Shown: piece by piece, positions 14,418 through 22,683 of the stretch
Position numbering within the stretch: position 1 is the first letter of the stretch
Layout of the letters: every line of letters starts with the position of its first letter
Virus record (IMG/VR): IMGVR_UViG_3300020411_001140
Span: 1-26,824 of that record
Direction: 5' to 3' (one strand)
DNA: 26,824 nucleotides
Origin: a virus
Translations under genes and position numbers: made by a program
The notes under the pieces: model-generated
The model's input: only the letters and a program-made list of their open reading frames with translations
What the model was told of the DNA's origin: nothing
The model's database searches: none

Positions 14418-14995
14418 TTGATTTTTGCGAATGATTCTGCTCGGAGTGCCGCTCTATGGAATAGTTCTGACTTTACCTCTGGAATCCTTGCCTGTACAAA
14501 CCTGTCCAGAACGTCTGACTGTGTGACATCACCAGTTGCAACATAGTCATAGGCAAGTTCCGATGAGTATGACTCAAGTATGATGGGGTTGACGTTTGAA
14601 AACAGTTCGTCATCTACTTTCATGTAGACAGAAATGATTGAAGTGTACTCGTGGAGTATCACCTTTGTGAAATCGTGTTCAAGGTTAGCCAATACCTGTA
14701 CAGGAATGGTAATAGCTCTTGAGTAGATTTGAGGAGAACAATAGAATGTGACAGAGATGTCACTGTCTGTAGAAGTTCCATCCATGTAACAAGCATTCTC
14801 TTCCAGTTCTGAACTCTCTCTTACACTGAACTTAGTAGGGAGAGCCAGATAGTCTGTGAGTTGACTTGAAATTTTATTCTCAACGATAGTCCAGTCCACG
14901 TGACAGTTCTGGACGAAATGTTGCCAGACCTGTTTTGAGTGTCGTATACTTGCGTTGAGTTTCTCTATTCTTTGTTCTTCGGTTAGGTAGTCCAT
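14414..14995 (-). CDS. Hypothetical protein with zincin-like HEYTS motif
   Basis: 193 residues, ATG at 14995 overlapping the gp41 stop region. Helix-rich N-terminus (TEEQRIEKLNASIRHSKQVW), a beta-rich middle, and a helix V112-I-L-H115-E116-Y-T-S followed by SSELAYDYVA. The H-E pair in a hydrophobic helix recalls zinc metallopeptidases (HExxH), but the third ligand is missing: the fifth position holds isoleucine (HEYTSI). It is either a degenerate peptidase or a chance likeness. It lies between the helicase and the methyltransferase and is probably expressed with them. Function unknown. Confidence 0.6.
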   Translation of the reverse strand: MDYLTEEQRIEKLNASIRHSKQVWQHFVQNCHVDWTIVENKISSQLTDYLALPTKFSVRESSELEENACYMDGTSTDSDISVTFYCSPQIYSRAITIPVQVLANLEHDFTKVILHEYTSIISVYMKVDDELFSNVNPIILESYSSELAYDYVATGDVTQSDVLDRFVQARIPEVKSELFHRAALRAESFAKIK

Positions 14996-16383
14996 TCACC
15001 AAATTCTCGTTTAGATGTCATCCGATTATCTGTTCCGCGGTCGAATGCAGGAGTATCATCCTCTTCTTCCTTGGTTGCTGGTTGTGTAATGATAGACTGG
15101 TCCTGTACGTCATACAGACGCATCTTAGACCTATCAATACCAATTACAAACCTACGATTTGTTGAAGGGTCACCATAGCGATTCTTCAACTGTTTCCCAA
15201 CTATCATTCCTTTCTCATCCAACTCTTCACTGGATGTGAGAGCCAAGAAAAAGTCAGCAGTTGCGGGAAGTCCAAATGACTCTGAAGTATCTCCCAAGTC
15301 AACGTCACTGGACATAAAACCAGTTCTGTTTACCTGAGTTGCCGTAACAATGGGTAAGTTGTTCTCAACGGCAAAACCTCTGAACTCTTCAGCGATAGAC
15401 TTTATCAGAGTGTACATATTGGATGCGTTGGCTCCTCTGATACGAGAGGATGCACAAATATTCAGATAATCTATGTAGATGATGTCTGGACCAAAGTTCT
15501 TCTTTATCTTCAATTCGTTTAGAAGATGTCGGAAGTGTCCTACGTGAGCAGCTGCGGTCGGGTATTCTTTAATGATGAGCTTGCCCTTTACCATCTTATT
15601 TATTTTATCGACCTTTGATGTGTATGTTTCTTTCGGAAGGTCACGTAAGTCTTGGAGTTTCGTGTCCAGAAGGTTTGCGTCTATTCTCTCAGCAATTCTT
15701 TCTTCTGACATCTCCATTGTGATGTAAAGAACGTTGTGTCCCATATTTAGGTTTGACGCTGCACAATGACACATGAACAGGGACTTACCTACACCTGTTC
15801 CAGCCATGATAACATTGAGTGTCTTGTTCGGGAGACCACCATCTGTTATCTTGTTCATGTACTCAAGGTCAAATGGAATTTTGACTTCCTTCTTGTGATA
15901 GAAGTCGTACCTGTCTTCCCAGTCTTCAACGTAGTCGTGACCTATCTTGGAATCAAACGATACTGCAAGTGCATCAGACAGGAGTTTTGGAATGGCCCCT
16001 CTGTCCATGTCTTTGGACTTTCCATCGTAAATGTTGATGGACTCCATGATGGAGTTGTAAATGGCCTTTGACTGACACCAGTTTTCAGTCTCTTCCATCA
16101 ACCAGTCTTGGTTGACAGTTTCTTGAGGTTCAAAGAGTTTGTTGATAGCTTCAACTGAACCACGAAAGAGGTCTTCCGACATTCCCTTCTTGTTGTTCAG
16201 GTCAATGACCAAACTCTCCAGACTTGGTAGGTTATTATACTTGAGGAGAAAAGCTTCTATTTCACTGAAGACTTGTCTTTCGATGTGGTCAGCAAAATAT
16301 TCTTTCTTGATGAACGGAAGAGCTCTACGTGTGAACTCTTCGTTAGTTACTAACTGTCTCAGAATTGTATTCTCTAGTCGCAT
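14983..16383 (-). CDS. 41: Replicative DNA helicase gp41 (DnaB-type)
   Basis: 466 residues, near T4 gp41 (about 475). The Walker A loop is M-A-G-T-G-V-G-K-S (193-201) followed by the RecA-like core VLYITMEMSEERIAERID, Walker B-like FGPDIIYIDYLNI and the sensor stretch PIVTATQVNRTG. The N-terminal 150 residues are the helical domain used for hexamer formation and primase contact. It unwinds DNA 5' to 3' on the lagging strand and works with primase gp61, whose gene starts about 14.7 kb downstream. The ATG at 16383 is inside the preceding gene; the reading frames overlap by 41 bases. C-terminus is acidic with a short tail (REFGEWTT). Confidence 0.95.
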   Translation of the reverse strand: MRLENTILRQLVTNEEFTRRALPFIKKEYFADHIERQVFSEIEAFLLKYNNLPSLESLVIDLNNKKGMSEDLFRGSVEAINKLFEPQETVNQDWLMEETENWCQSKAIYNSIMESINIYDGKSKDMDRGAIPKLLSDALAVSFDSKIGHDYVEDWEDRYDFYHKKEVKIPFDLEYMNKITDGGLPNKTLNVIMAGTGVGKSLFMCHCAASNLNMGHNVLYITMEMSEERIAERIDANLLDTKLQDLRDLPKETYTSKVDKINKMVKGKLIIKEYPTAAAHVGHFRHLLNELKIKKNFGPDIIYIDYLNICASSRIRGANASNMYTLIKSIAEEFRGFAVENNLPIVTATQVNRTGFMSSDVDLGDTSESFGLPATADFFLALTSSEELDEKGMIVGKQLKNRYGDPSTNRRFVIGIDRSKMRLYDVQDQSIITQPATKEEEDDTPAFDRGTDNRMTSKREFGEWTT

Positions 16384-16702
16384 TCACTTTCGCCATAATG
16401 TCGATTGCAATGTTTACCACAATTTCCTCAAACTCTTCCTTGTGGTACTGGTCTGTAAACTCTTCTACTGGAAGATGGTCGGCTACTGCAAGAATGTCGT
16501 AGTCGACCGCGAATGGGAATGAACCATCTTCGTTTGGTTGTCTATCATCATATCCCATCGATTTGATTTTAAAAACTACACCTTCGTACTTATCATGTCT
16601 AAGTAAAATACAAGGTTCATTATCCTCATCGTCTACTGGGTTTTGGACCCAACTCCAATCGAGTCTAGTTTCCGTTTGGGTCGCTTGCTTGGGCGAACTC
16701 AT
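16343..16702 (-). CDS. Conserved hypothetical between uvsX and gp41
   Basis: 119 residues from the ATG at 16702, chosen because GAGG stands nine bases upstream; earlier in-frame ATGs at 16711 and 16726 lie deep in uvsX. After a polar head the sequence has beta-strand-like blocks ([43 protein letters not shown]), then a C-terminal helix ([18 protein letters not shown]). A small gene at this site is common in marine T4-like phages, as far as I recall, without a known function. Given its place between recombinase and helicase, a role as loader or regulator in replication is possible but unproven. Confidence 0.65.
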   Translation of the reverse strand: MSSPKQATQTETRLDWSWVQNPVDDEDNEPCILLRHDKYEGVVFKIKSMGYDDRQPNEDGSFPFAVDYDILAVADHLPVEEFTDQYHKEEFEEIVVNIAIDIMAKVNATREYNSETVSN

Positions 16703-17753
16703 GGTCTGCATCCTCTTGGTTTTCATTGTTCAGTTCATAGTCTTCTGTTCCATACTTGAACTCTTGAGAAACATTCTCTTCGATTTTACCCATGACTTCT
16801 TCTGTAAAGTAGGCCTCTGGGTTTTTCATTATCTCTTTTGCATAGACTTTCTTCTCACCAATGTCGACACGAGAACCTGCCTGTTTCCAGATTCCATAAC
16901 CAACTGCGAAGTCTATCATACCATGCCACTTGGACAGACCACCATTGAATGTGATGAGGGTTTCAACCTTTTTATTTTCTACTGTGATTCTAGACTTGTA
17001 GTTACGACAAGTAACGATATTACCAAGTTGTTCTGTTCCATCCTTGAACTTCTTCTTGGTCAGGAAAAGAATGTTTGACGCAGCGAACTTGAGTCCAGCT
17101 CCACCACCCATTTCTTTTGTCGGAACATATGCACCAACAACTTCGTAAGTGTGGTTGGTCATAAAGATAGGAATACCAGCTGCACCAGCCTTGAGAGTCA
17201 GGACACGAAATGCTCCACGAATGAGTTGAGCTCGTGTCATATCTCTGGTATCTTTTCCATCTGAAATATCTTGGACTTCTTTTGATGTGGATAACATACC
17301 CAGTGAGTCAAGACAGATGACAAGAGGTGGTCTGTCATCCTTTGGTATCTCAAGATGTTTCTCAATGATTTTGATACACTGGTTTCTGAACTCTTGAATA
17401 GTTGTCACTGGAATGATGACCATACGAGAGGAGTCAATACCTCTCTGTTCAATCATCAACTTACTTATGGCTGACTCACTCTCAAAGTATAAAACCCCAC
17501 CAGTTGGATTAGCATCGAGAAATGATTTGACCATCCCCAAAAGGAAGAATGTCTTTCCAGTAGCTTGTTCTCCAGCGATAGCCGTAATTTTGTTTCCCGC
17601 GAAGCCCCCATAGAGACTCCCACTAACAAGAGCGTTAAGGGCATAACTACCAGTATCAATAAAGTGGGAAACATCACCTGTACCCACACCTTCACTAACC
17701 AACGAGGCGTACTCATTGCCAGTCTCCTTGACTAAGTCGTTTAAATAATTCAT
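16665..17753 (-). CDS. uvsX: UvsX recombinase (RecA-like)
   Basis: 362 residues, close to T4 UvsX (391). Walker A is G61-E-Q-A-T-G-K-T68, and the surrounding [19 protein letters not shown] is typical for UvsX. Walker B is in [18 protein letters not shown], followed by the loop region with [18 protein letters not shown]. The protein coats single-stranded DNA and carries out strand exchange for recombination-dependent replication and repair. The C-terminus is acidic ([14 protein letters not shown]), which in RecA-type proteins often tunes DNA and partner binding. The ATG at 17753 overlaps the stop of the 42-residue ORF as ATGA. A perfect sigma70 promoter 130 bases upstream can drive it independently of gp43. 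Confidence 0.95.
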   Translation of the reverse strand: MNYLNDLVKETGNEYASLVSEGVGTGDVSHFIDTGSYALNALVSGSLYGGFAGNKITAIAGEQATGKTFFLLGMVKSFLDANPTGGVLYFESESAISKLMIEQRGIDSSRMVIIPVTTIQEFRNQCIKIIEKHLEIPKDDRPPLVICLDSLGMLSTSKEVQDISDGKDTRDMTRAQLIRGAFRVLTLKAGAAGIPIFMTNHTYEVVGAYVPTKEMGGGAGLKFAASNILFLTKKKFKDGTEQLGNIVTCRNYKSRITVENKKVETLITFNGGLSKWHGMIDFAVGYGIWKQAGSRVDIGEKKVYAKEIMKNPEAYFTEEVMGKIEENVSQEFKYGTEDYELNNENQEDADHEFAQASDPNGN

Positions 17754-17878
17754 TTCTTTTTCATTTCCAAAACCCTCCAGTTGTAGGGTTGTTCATTAAA
17801 AAATGCGAACATCCTGTCCCACGAGTTGAGGTCATACTCAATCCACGCATTTGGGTCATTTGGATGTTGTACTTTCAC
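17750..17878 (-). CDS. 42-residue ORF between gp43 and uvsX (start uncertain)
   Basis: The frame ends in an ATGA overlap with uvsX and stays open upstream to 18010, but that part lies inside gp43. After the gp43 stop, the possible starts are the GTG at 17878 (used here) and a TTG at 17911. From the GTG the protein begins [20 protein letters not shown] and ends WRVLEMKKK, a well-formed small protein. If the promoter at 17911-17883 is used, the RNA would start at about the GTG itself, so this would be a leaderless gene or is read only from the longer gp43 message. I recognise no family. Confidence 0.5.
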   Translation of the reverse strand: MKVQHPNDPNAWIEYDLNSWDRMFAFFNEQPYNWRVLEMKKK

Positions 17879-17882
17879 GTGT

Positions 17883-17911
17883 ATTATACCATCAAATTGG
17901 GTGAATGTCAA
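17883..17911 (-). promoter_or_regulatory. Perfect sigma70-type promoter for uvsX and downstream genes
   Basis: Minus strand TTGACA (17911-17906), a 17-base spacer and TATAAT (17888-17883), all consensus bases present and ideal spacing. It starts four bases after the gp43 stop codon. Predicted RNA start near 17876. It would allow the recombinase, helicase and following genes to be made early without reading through the long polymerase gene. Confidence 0.85.
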
Positions 17912-17915
17912 ATCG

Positions 17916-20423
17916 TTACGCCCAGAATGCGTCGAGTGTCGAGACCTCTTCAAGGTTCCAACCGATTTTTTCCACCAATTCTTCAAGAGGCTTCCGAAAG
18001 GTTTTTTCATACATAATATTTCTGTCTACGTATTTGTCCAGTCCAAAACCCTCTGGGAGTCCATCAACCATAGCAATGACATTCTCGTGTATTGGGTTTG
18101 GTAAGGACAAATAGACAAACTTGATTTTCTCACCTTCCTGTATCTTCGCGAAGGTCTTATCTAGTTTCTTCTCTTTTAGATAGTGGTTATAGAGAAGTGA
18201 ACCACGGACGTGCATCGGACATCCTTGTTTGTAGATTTCTCTACGTGAACCATACTTTTCCAGACCTTTGACAGACCTTGGAAATGCAATGTTCTCAAGA
18301 GGTTCTTGATTGAAAGTCTCACGAAACTCCTTGTTAAACTTCTGTAGGTCGGCCTCTGTTTTTGTCATAATGAGAAGATAAGCCTCCTTCAGTTTGTCAC
18401 GACACAATTCTGGTGTGGATGAACGAACAGACTCCAAACCCATAACCTTGAGTTTGGGTTTCTCATACTGAACACCTTCGTTATTCCATACGTTGAGAAT
18501 GTATCGTTTCTTTGCAGTCCAAACACCTCTGTCAGAAATACCTTCTCGTTTCATCACCATTTTGTTTTCGAACGCATTGGTGTACTCATAGAGTTCGTGG
18601 TATGCCTTGTCGAGAACTTGTTGGAATGGTCCTGAACCAACCTTGTCCAGATATTCAACAACGACTTTCTTCTCCACATCAAATGGGACTTCTTCGTATG
18701 TCTTCTCAACGAGTGGACCACAATTTACATAGATGGAGTCTGTGTCGGCTGCAATGATGAAGTCAGTCTCAGAGTTCAACATAGTTTGTATCGTCTTGTT
18801 GATACTGTTCTCAGCAGTCCTGACTGACAGTTGACCTGACATCGTGATAGCTTCTGCAATGTCTCTGTCATAGTATCGAAAGTATTCGTTCCCGATCGCA
18901 CCATAAGCTGAGTTGAGAGATATCTTACGAGCCATCTGCATGTTGTGATAGTAGGATATCTGTTTGAGTAGAACAGGGTCTTTGTCATTCTCATACAGTT
19001 GTTGAGTCTCCAACATTTTCTTCTTATACTTCACTCTGTCATTGTAGAACATCTGAAGTATCTCAGGAAGAAAACCCTGTTTGTCCGTTCGAAACATCGC
19101 ACCATTTGGTGTGACAGTACATCCCTCTGGAACTTCATACTCTCTGTCCAACATTGCTTGGACTGTAGGTGGAGTAGGAGTCATTCCTATCTTGGTCTCA
19201 GGAGAGATGTTGTATTGCATGATGAGATGAGGATACAGACTGTTCAGGTCGAAGGACATTACCCAGTCATGCATTCCCACGTGTGGGTCTTTGACATAAG
19301 CACCTTCCACAGCACCCAGACTCGATTCTTTCTCAAATGACTTTCTCATAGGAGTTACAATCTTCTTTCTCCAGAGATAGTCATATAGTTTGTTGTCCCA
19401 CATCTGCATCTGGGAGAAACAGGCATTTGGGTTACACTTCATCGAGTTGGTCAGAATGACAGCATTCTCAAGAAAACGATTCTTGTCATCCATACGAACA
19501 ACCAGTTCAACGTCACGAATGTTGTAGTCGATGAACTTCTTGTAGTCTCGTTTGTGGAGTGTGTAAAGGTTTGAGTATTCGTCAAATGACAGTTTACCTT
19601 CTCCCAGTTCTACGTGGGCGATGTTGTCAAGTCGATATGACTCTTGAGCTGAATATGTGAACCTCTTGTAGATTTCAAGATAGTCAAGAGCATTGACACC
19701 TTCAATAGTTACCTCATCGAGAAACTGACCACCCAGTTGGAAGTTGGTTTTGTAGACTCGATTCCAAGGTGACAGTTTCAGACAGAACTTCTCATCGATG
19801 ATACGTGAGATTCTGTTATACAGATAGGGAAGGTCAAAGAAACGTGTGTTCCAACCTGTGACGATGTCACATTCTGAACTACGAAACCACATCACAAAGT
19901 CGTGAAGGAGTTCTGACTCTGACTCAAACTTTTTATAAACTACGTTTGGTTGGGTTGTCTCATACTCTTGATTACCCCAGACATAATAGATGTCATTCAG
20001 GTAACAAGTGATAGAGATGACTGGATAGAGGGCCTTGTTTGCCTCTGGGAAACCTTCGTCTGATGAAACCTCGATGTCAATGAAAACGACATTGAACAGG
20101 TCAAAGTCGACTGGGGTTTCTTCTGGAAAGAACTCTGTCAGCCATTGTTGCATCCATCGTTCGTAACCATAGATTTCAAAACCTTCTATATTGTCGTGTT
20201 TTTGTCTCCAGTCCATCAGTTCTCTGGTGGACTCAAACTTTAGGGGGGATACAGGTTTTCCGTCAATGGTTCTCCACTGGGATTTACCTGTAGTATCTGA
20301 AATGTAGAGTGTAGGGGAAAATTGGTTTATTACCTTAGTTGCTCTCTGTCCCTTTCTAATTCCCCTAGCACAAATCTTCTCGCCTATTTTTACAATGTTT
20401 GTGTAAAAATCCAAGCTATTCAA
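17916..20423 (-). CDS. 43: DNA polymerase gp43 (family B, T4-type)
   Basis: 835 residues, slightly shorter than T4 gp43 (898). The proofreading exonuclease shows F-I-D116-I-E118 (ExoI), VTGWNTRFFDLPYL (ExoII) and YNIRDVELV (ExoIII). The polymerase shows motif A FDLNSLYPHLIMQYNISPE (391-409), motif B RKISLNSAYGAIGNEY (499-514) and motif C A-A-D560-T-D562-S, with the catalytic aspartates intact. The C-terminus ends in LDAFWA; in T4 and RB69 the corresponding tail binds the sliding clamp gp45. The ATG at 20423 overlaps the M15 peptidase gene by eight bases. No intron or intein is seen. Confidence 0.97.
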   Translation of the reverse strand: MNSLDFYTNIVKIGEKICARGIRKGQRATKVINQFSPTLYISDTTGKSQWRTIDGKPVSPLKFESTRELMDWRQKHDNIEGFEIYGYERWMQQWLTEFFPEETPVDFDLFNVVFIDIEVSSDEGFPEANKALYPVISITCYLNDIYYVWGNQEYETTQPNVVYKKFESESELLHDFVMWFRSSECDIVTGWNTRFFDLPYLYNRISRIIDEKFCLKLSPWNRVYKTNFQLGGQFLDEVTIEGVNALDYLEIYKRFTYSAQESYRLDNIAHVELGEGKLSFDEYSNLYTLHKRDYKKFIDYNIRDVELVVRMDDKNRFLENAVILTNSMKCNPNACFSQMQMWDNKLYDYLWRKKIVTPMRKSFEKESSLGAVEGAYVKDPHVGMHDWVMSFDLNSLYPHLIMQYNISPETKIGMTPTPPTVQAMLDREYEVPEGCTVTPNGAMFRTDKQGFLPEILQMFYNDRVKYKKKMLETQQLYENDKDPVLLKQISYYHNMQMARKISLNSAYGAIGNEYFRYYDRDIAEAITMSGQLSVRTAENSINKTIQTMLNSETDFIIAADTDSIYVNCGPLVEKTYEEVPFDVEKKVVVEYLDKVGSGPFQQVLDKAYHELYEYTNAFENKMVMKREGISDRGVWTAKKRYILNVWNNEGVQYEKPKLKVMGLESVRSSTPELCRDKLKEAYLLIMTKTEADLQKFNKEFRETFNQEPLENIAFPRSVKGLEKYGSRREIYKQGCPMHVRGSLLYNHYLKEKKLDKTFAKIQEGEKIKFVYLSLPNPIHENVIAMVDGLPEGFGLDKYVDRNIMYEKTFRKPLEELVEKIGWNLEEVSTLDAFWA

Positions 20424-20925
20424 TCTCCTTGAGTCGGTTCAAGTGGTCTTGGGATGGTTCCCAAGGTTGGTATCCATTACTATTTCTATTTATCAACATC
20501 GCGTTTCCACGATTGTTTCCTTCGTTGTTGTAGGAAACATGCACCCATCCGTCATTCGGGTCATTCTTGGCTGGGTCAAAATACTCCAGAATCAACTGGT
20601 CAAACTCAAGGTTTGTTACTATCCAAGTAGCTAGTAAGTCGTTCGCGATTCCACCAATACATTCTATATCTGCAGCCTGTCCTTTACAGTGCTGACTTCT
20701 TGAACTACCTTTGACTGCTTCGTTGAGGTCAGGACTTCTGTAGCAACTATTCACTGTAACGATTCCCCATTTGTCTCTGACTGGTTGTAAAACTTTATGG
20801 GTTAAAACTGTCATAGGAACTAGGTGTAATGCCGTAGGTGAGTTATCAATACCTAGTCTCGCCGCGGTTGATGACCTAGTCAACTCATTCAGTGTGAAAT
20901 TTTTTGATATACGAATATTTTCCAT
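20416..20925 (-). CDS. Peptidase M15-like, probable endolysin
   Basis: 169 residues, ATG at 20925 with a strong AAGGAG. The fold is that of zinc D-Ala-D-Ala carboxypeptidases: NFTLNELTRSSTAARLGIDN at the start (substrate and peptidoglycan contact region), SCYRSPDLNEAVKG, then the zinc site S-Q-H79-C-K-G-Q-A-A-D86 and the second histidine in W-V-H129-V. All three expected ligands are there. Such enzymes cut peptide bonds of peptidoglycan and serve as lysins in many phages. There is no signal peptide, so it would need a holin. A GC-rich hairpin lies just before its ribosome site, so its translation may be separately controlled from Hsp20 upstream. Confidence 0.85.
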   Translation of the reverse strand: MENIRISKNFTLNELTRSSTAARLGIDNSPTALHLVPMTVLTHKVLQPVRDKWGIVTVNSCYRSPDLNEAVKGSSRSQHCKGQAADIECIGGIANDLLATWIVTNLEFDQLILEYFDPAKNDPNDGWVHVSYNNEGNNRGNAMLINRNSNGYQPWEPSQDHLNRLKEIE

Positions 20926-20937
20926 TTTCTCCTTAGA

Positions 20938-20955
20938 GGGGGCCGAATGGCCCCC
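20938..20955 (-). promoter_or_regulatory. GC-rich hairpin between hsp20 and the M15 peptidase
   Basis: On the minus strand GGGGGCC, loop ATTC and GGCCCCC form a perfect 7-bp all-GC stem. It lies five bases after the hsp20 stop codon, and only one base separates it from the TAAGGAG ribosome site of the M15 gene. No U-run follows, so a classic intrinsic terminator is unlikely; 3'-end stabilisation, pausing or control of the peptidase start is more likely. Confidence 0.6.
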
Positions 20956-20960
20956 GCGGT

Positions 20961-21425
20961 TTACTCAGATATCTTCTTGGAAGGTTTAGCTCCAATCTTG
21001 ATTGTCCTTGGTTTCTTCTCCTCTGGAATGACACGTTCCATTGTAATGGTCAACATTCCGTTCTTGAGGTCAGCTCCTTGAACAATAAGGTCATCTGACA
21101 AAGTGAACTTGCGGGTAAACGCTCTGGTCGCGATTCCCTTATGGACGAACTCCATCTCGGCAGGTTCCAAGTCCTTGACAGTTCCTACTGTAAGAACCCC
21201 ATCTGCAACATTCACCTCCAGTTGGTCTTCAGTGAAACCAGCTACAGCCAACTCAAGGATGTACTTATAGTCACCCTCTTTACGTAGGTTGTATGGAGGA
21301 TATCCACCTGACGTTTGCGGTTGGGCAAACAGTCGGTCAAGCATGGTTTCAAAACCAACGGCTTTTTCCAGTGCTTTGTTGAATTCAGTGGGTAGGTGGG
21401 CGGACCAGTTCATTGTGGTATACAT
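20961..21425 (-). CDS. hsp20: Small heat-shock protein Hsp20
   Basis: 154 residues, ATG at 21425 with AGGAG five bases before it. An alpha-crystallin domain is visible from about residue 45 to 145: NLRKEGDYKYILELAVAGF, then EVNVADGVLTVGTVKD, TRAFTRKFTLSDDLIVQGAD, and NGMLTITMERVIPEEKKPR, followed by a C-terminal I-x-I anchor (TIKIG). The GVLTV and NGMLTI blocks are family hallmarks. Hsp20 holdases keep unfolded proteins soluble; marine T4-like phages commonly carry one, and it may help capsid or tail assembly. It follows a 72-residue gene and precedes the lysis peptidase. Confidence 0.93.
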   Translation of the reverse strand: MYTTMNWSAHLPTEFNKALEKAVGFETMLDRLFAQPQTSGGYPPYNLRKEGDYKYILELAVAGFTEDQLEVNVADGVLTVGTVKDLEPAEMEFVHKGIATRAFTRKFTLSDDLIVQGADLKNGMLTITMERVIPEEKKPRTIKIGAKPSKKISE

Positions 21426-21480
21426 AGTTACTCCTATAAGGCAGTATTATAAAATAAGACATCCTCGACATTGAGCGATG

Positions 21481-21699
21481 TCAGTCCCGAAAACCTTCTC
21501 CTTGAAGGAAATGGGAGAGTCTGTGTTTGAACACTGTCCAAAACAGACGAAACAAAGTGTCTTCAGAATACGTTCCTTCAGGCACCTCTAGCTTATATAG
21601 TGGATTATATTCGGGTTGACTTTTCATAGCCTGTACTTGTTTAGAAAATTCACTTGCAGAAATATAGTCCTCTGGTAGGATGTAATTCCTTTTAAACAT
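21481..21699 (-). CDS. 72-residue hypothetical protein
   Basis: Begins MFKRNYILPEDYISASEF and ends FKHRLSHFLQGEGFRD; soluble, mixed charge, no motif recognised. The ATG at 21699 touches the -10 box of the perfect promoter (TATAATATG), so an RNA from that promoter would start inside the gene, about six bases after the ATG. It could be translated from a longer message only, or from a downstream non-ATG start; M25 would leave 48 residues. AAAGGA within codons 3-5 may serve as a ribosome site for such a shorter start. Confidence 0.55.
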   Translation of the reverse strand: MFKRNYILPEDYISASEFSKQVQAMKSQPEYNPLYKLEVPEGTYSEDTLFRLFWTVFKHRLSHFLQGEGFRD

Positions 21700-21727
21700 A
21701 TTATACCCTATTTCCGTATTTTGTCAA
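21700..21727 (-). promoter_or_regulatory. Perfect sigma70-type promoter upstream of the hsp20/M15/gp43 group
   Basis: Minus strand TTGACA (21727-21722), 16-base spacer, TATAAT (21705-21700), all consensus. The hexamers lie just after the stop codon of the glycosyltransferase-like gene and touch the ATG of the 72-residue gene. It can start one message covering Hsp20, the M15 peptidase and DNA polymerase gp43. Confidence 0.85.
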
Positions 21728-22683
21728 CTCAAAATCTGGTTTAATTTATCCTTGAATATTGTAAATATCTCTTTAGGATTGAGAGGTTCATACTCCAACT
21801 CTGGTGGTGGTTCCATCATCTTCTCGTGAAGTTCTTTGGATGACTTCACTCTTTGCCAGTCATTCTTTACCAGTATTCCAGTAGAGTCGTAGTCATCCCA
21901 CACCATAGGAACGACACCACAAGCCATTGCCTCGTGATATCGTGATGTGGTTGCCTTGTTGTCTTTCCAGTTGAAACACAAAGTATATTGTGACTTCAGA
22001 AGTGTAGGAATGAGTTCTTCCATTGTCATAGACTTGTCATCTCTTTTGACTCTGGAAAACCTACCATAGAAACGAGTATTGAACCTACCCTCACCATCTT
22101 GGATTTCTTTCAGTATCACGTGTCTCTGGTCACCAGAAACTCCACTGTCATCATTTCGTTTTTCAGTTCCCCAGTATGTGAAACGAATGTCTCTCGTTTC
22201 GTCAAACTTGTTGTGACGAATGTAGTCCTTGATGAACCAGTATTTGAGTTGGTGAACATTGCCTGGAATGTCGGTCTCATCAAGTATGGATATCTTACAG
22301 TCTATTCCTTTGAAGGTTTTCTCTCGATAGAGTTCTTCAGTGTCACCTCTGTCACTACGTAAAATGATTACGTGTTTACCCTTCAGATATGGGAGAATGT
22401 GGTCCTCGATTGCCTTGTTACTCTTGGCTAGATTCTTTGGGTCTATGTATTTGTCGATGTGGTAGTGAAACTCGTTCTCACTTGGAATGATGAGAACATC
22501 GGCGTCTGGTACGTCCTTTGGGTTTCTACGATGAGCTTCACCGAAACCAAAGTTGTAGTAACCGAATGTGTGGTCTTCCTCTATCATGTATTTTTGTAAG
22601 AGGAAGCAATAAGAATCAAGAATGTTGAGGAGAGGCCTCTTGTAGTTTATTCCACTTCTTAGCCTGCAAACTGTGATCTTCAT
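21724..22683 (-). CDS. Glycosyltransferase-like protein (GT-B type)
   Basis: 319 residues. The C-terminal half holds a typical nucleotide-sugar end: Y-T-L-C-F-N-W (233-239), then S247-R-Y-H-E-A-M-A-C-G-V-V-P-M-V-W262, resembling the sugar-nucleotide site of retaining GT-B enzymes and exostosin-like proteins (E250 would contact the nucleotide ribose). The N-terminal half (ADVLIIPSENEF, KGKHVIILRSD) looks like the acceptor-side Rossmann domain. It could glucosylate phage DNA, as T4 transferases do, or a surface or virion component; the target cannot be read from the sequence. The ATG at 22683 lies 68 bases inside the upstream gene and has no clear ribosome site. Confidence 0.6.
   Translation of the reverse strand: MKITVCRLRSGINYKRPLLNILDSYCFLLQKYMIEEDHTFGYYNFGFGEAHRRNPKDVPDADVLIIPSENEFHYHIDKYIDPKNLAKSNKAIEDHILPYLKGKHVIILRSDRGDTEELYREKTFKGIDCKISILDETDIPGNVHQLKYWFIKDYIRHNKFDETRDIRFTYWGTEKRNDDSGVSGDQRHVILKEIQDGEGRFNTRFYGRFSRVKRDDKSMTMEELIPTLLKSQYTLCFNWKDNKATTSRYHEAMACGVVPMVWDDYDSTGILVKNDWQRVKSSKELHEKMMEPPPELEYEPLNPKEIFTIFKDKLNQILS

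Noticed and set aside
15744-15752. CCTAAATAT inside gp41
   Set aside because: It is within coding sequence with no gene start nearby, and short AT-rich matches are expected by chance.
20938-20955. The GC hairpin as a rho-independent terminator
   Set aside because: The bases after the stem read TCTAAGGAG, with no U-run, and the next gene starts at once.
21446-21451. TATAAT about 20 bases before the hsp20 ATG
   Set aside because: No TTGACA-like box at 16-18 bases; the best candidate (TCAATG) matches poorly. A strong promoter already stands 250 bases upstream.
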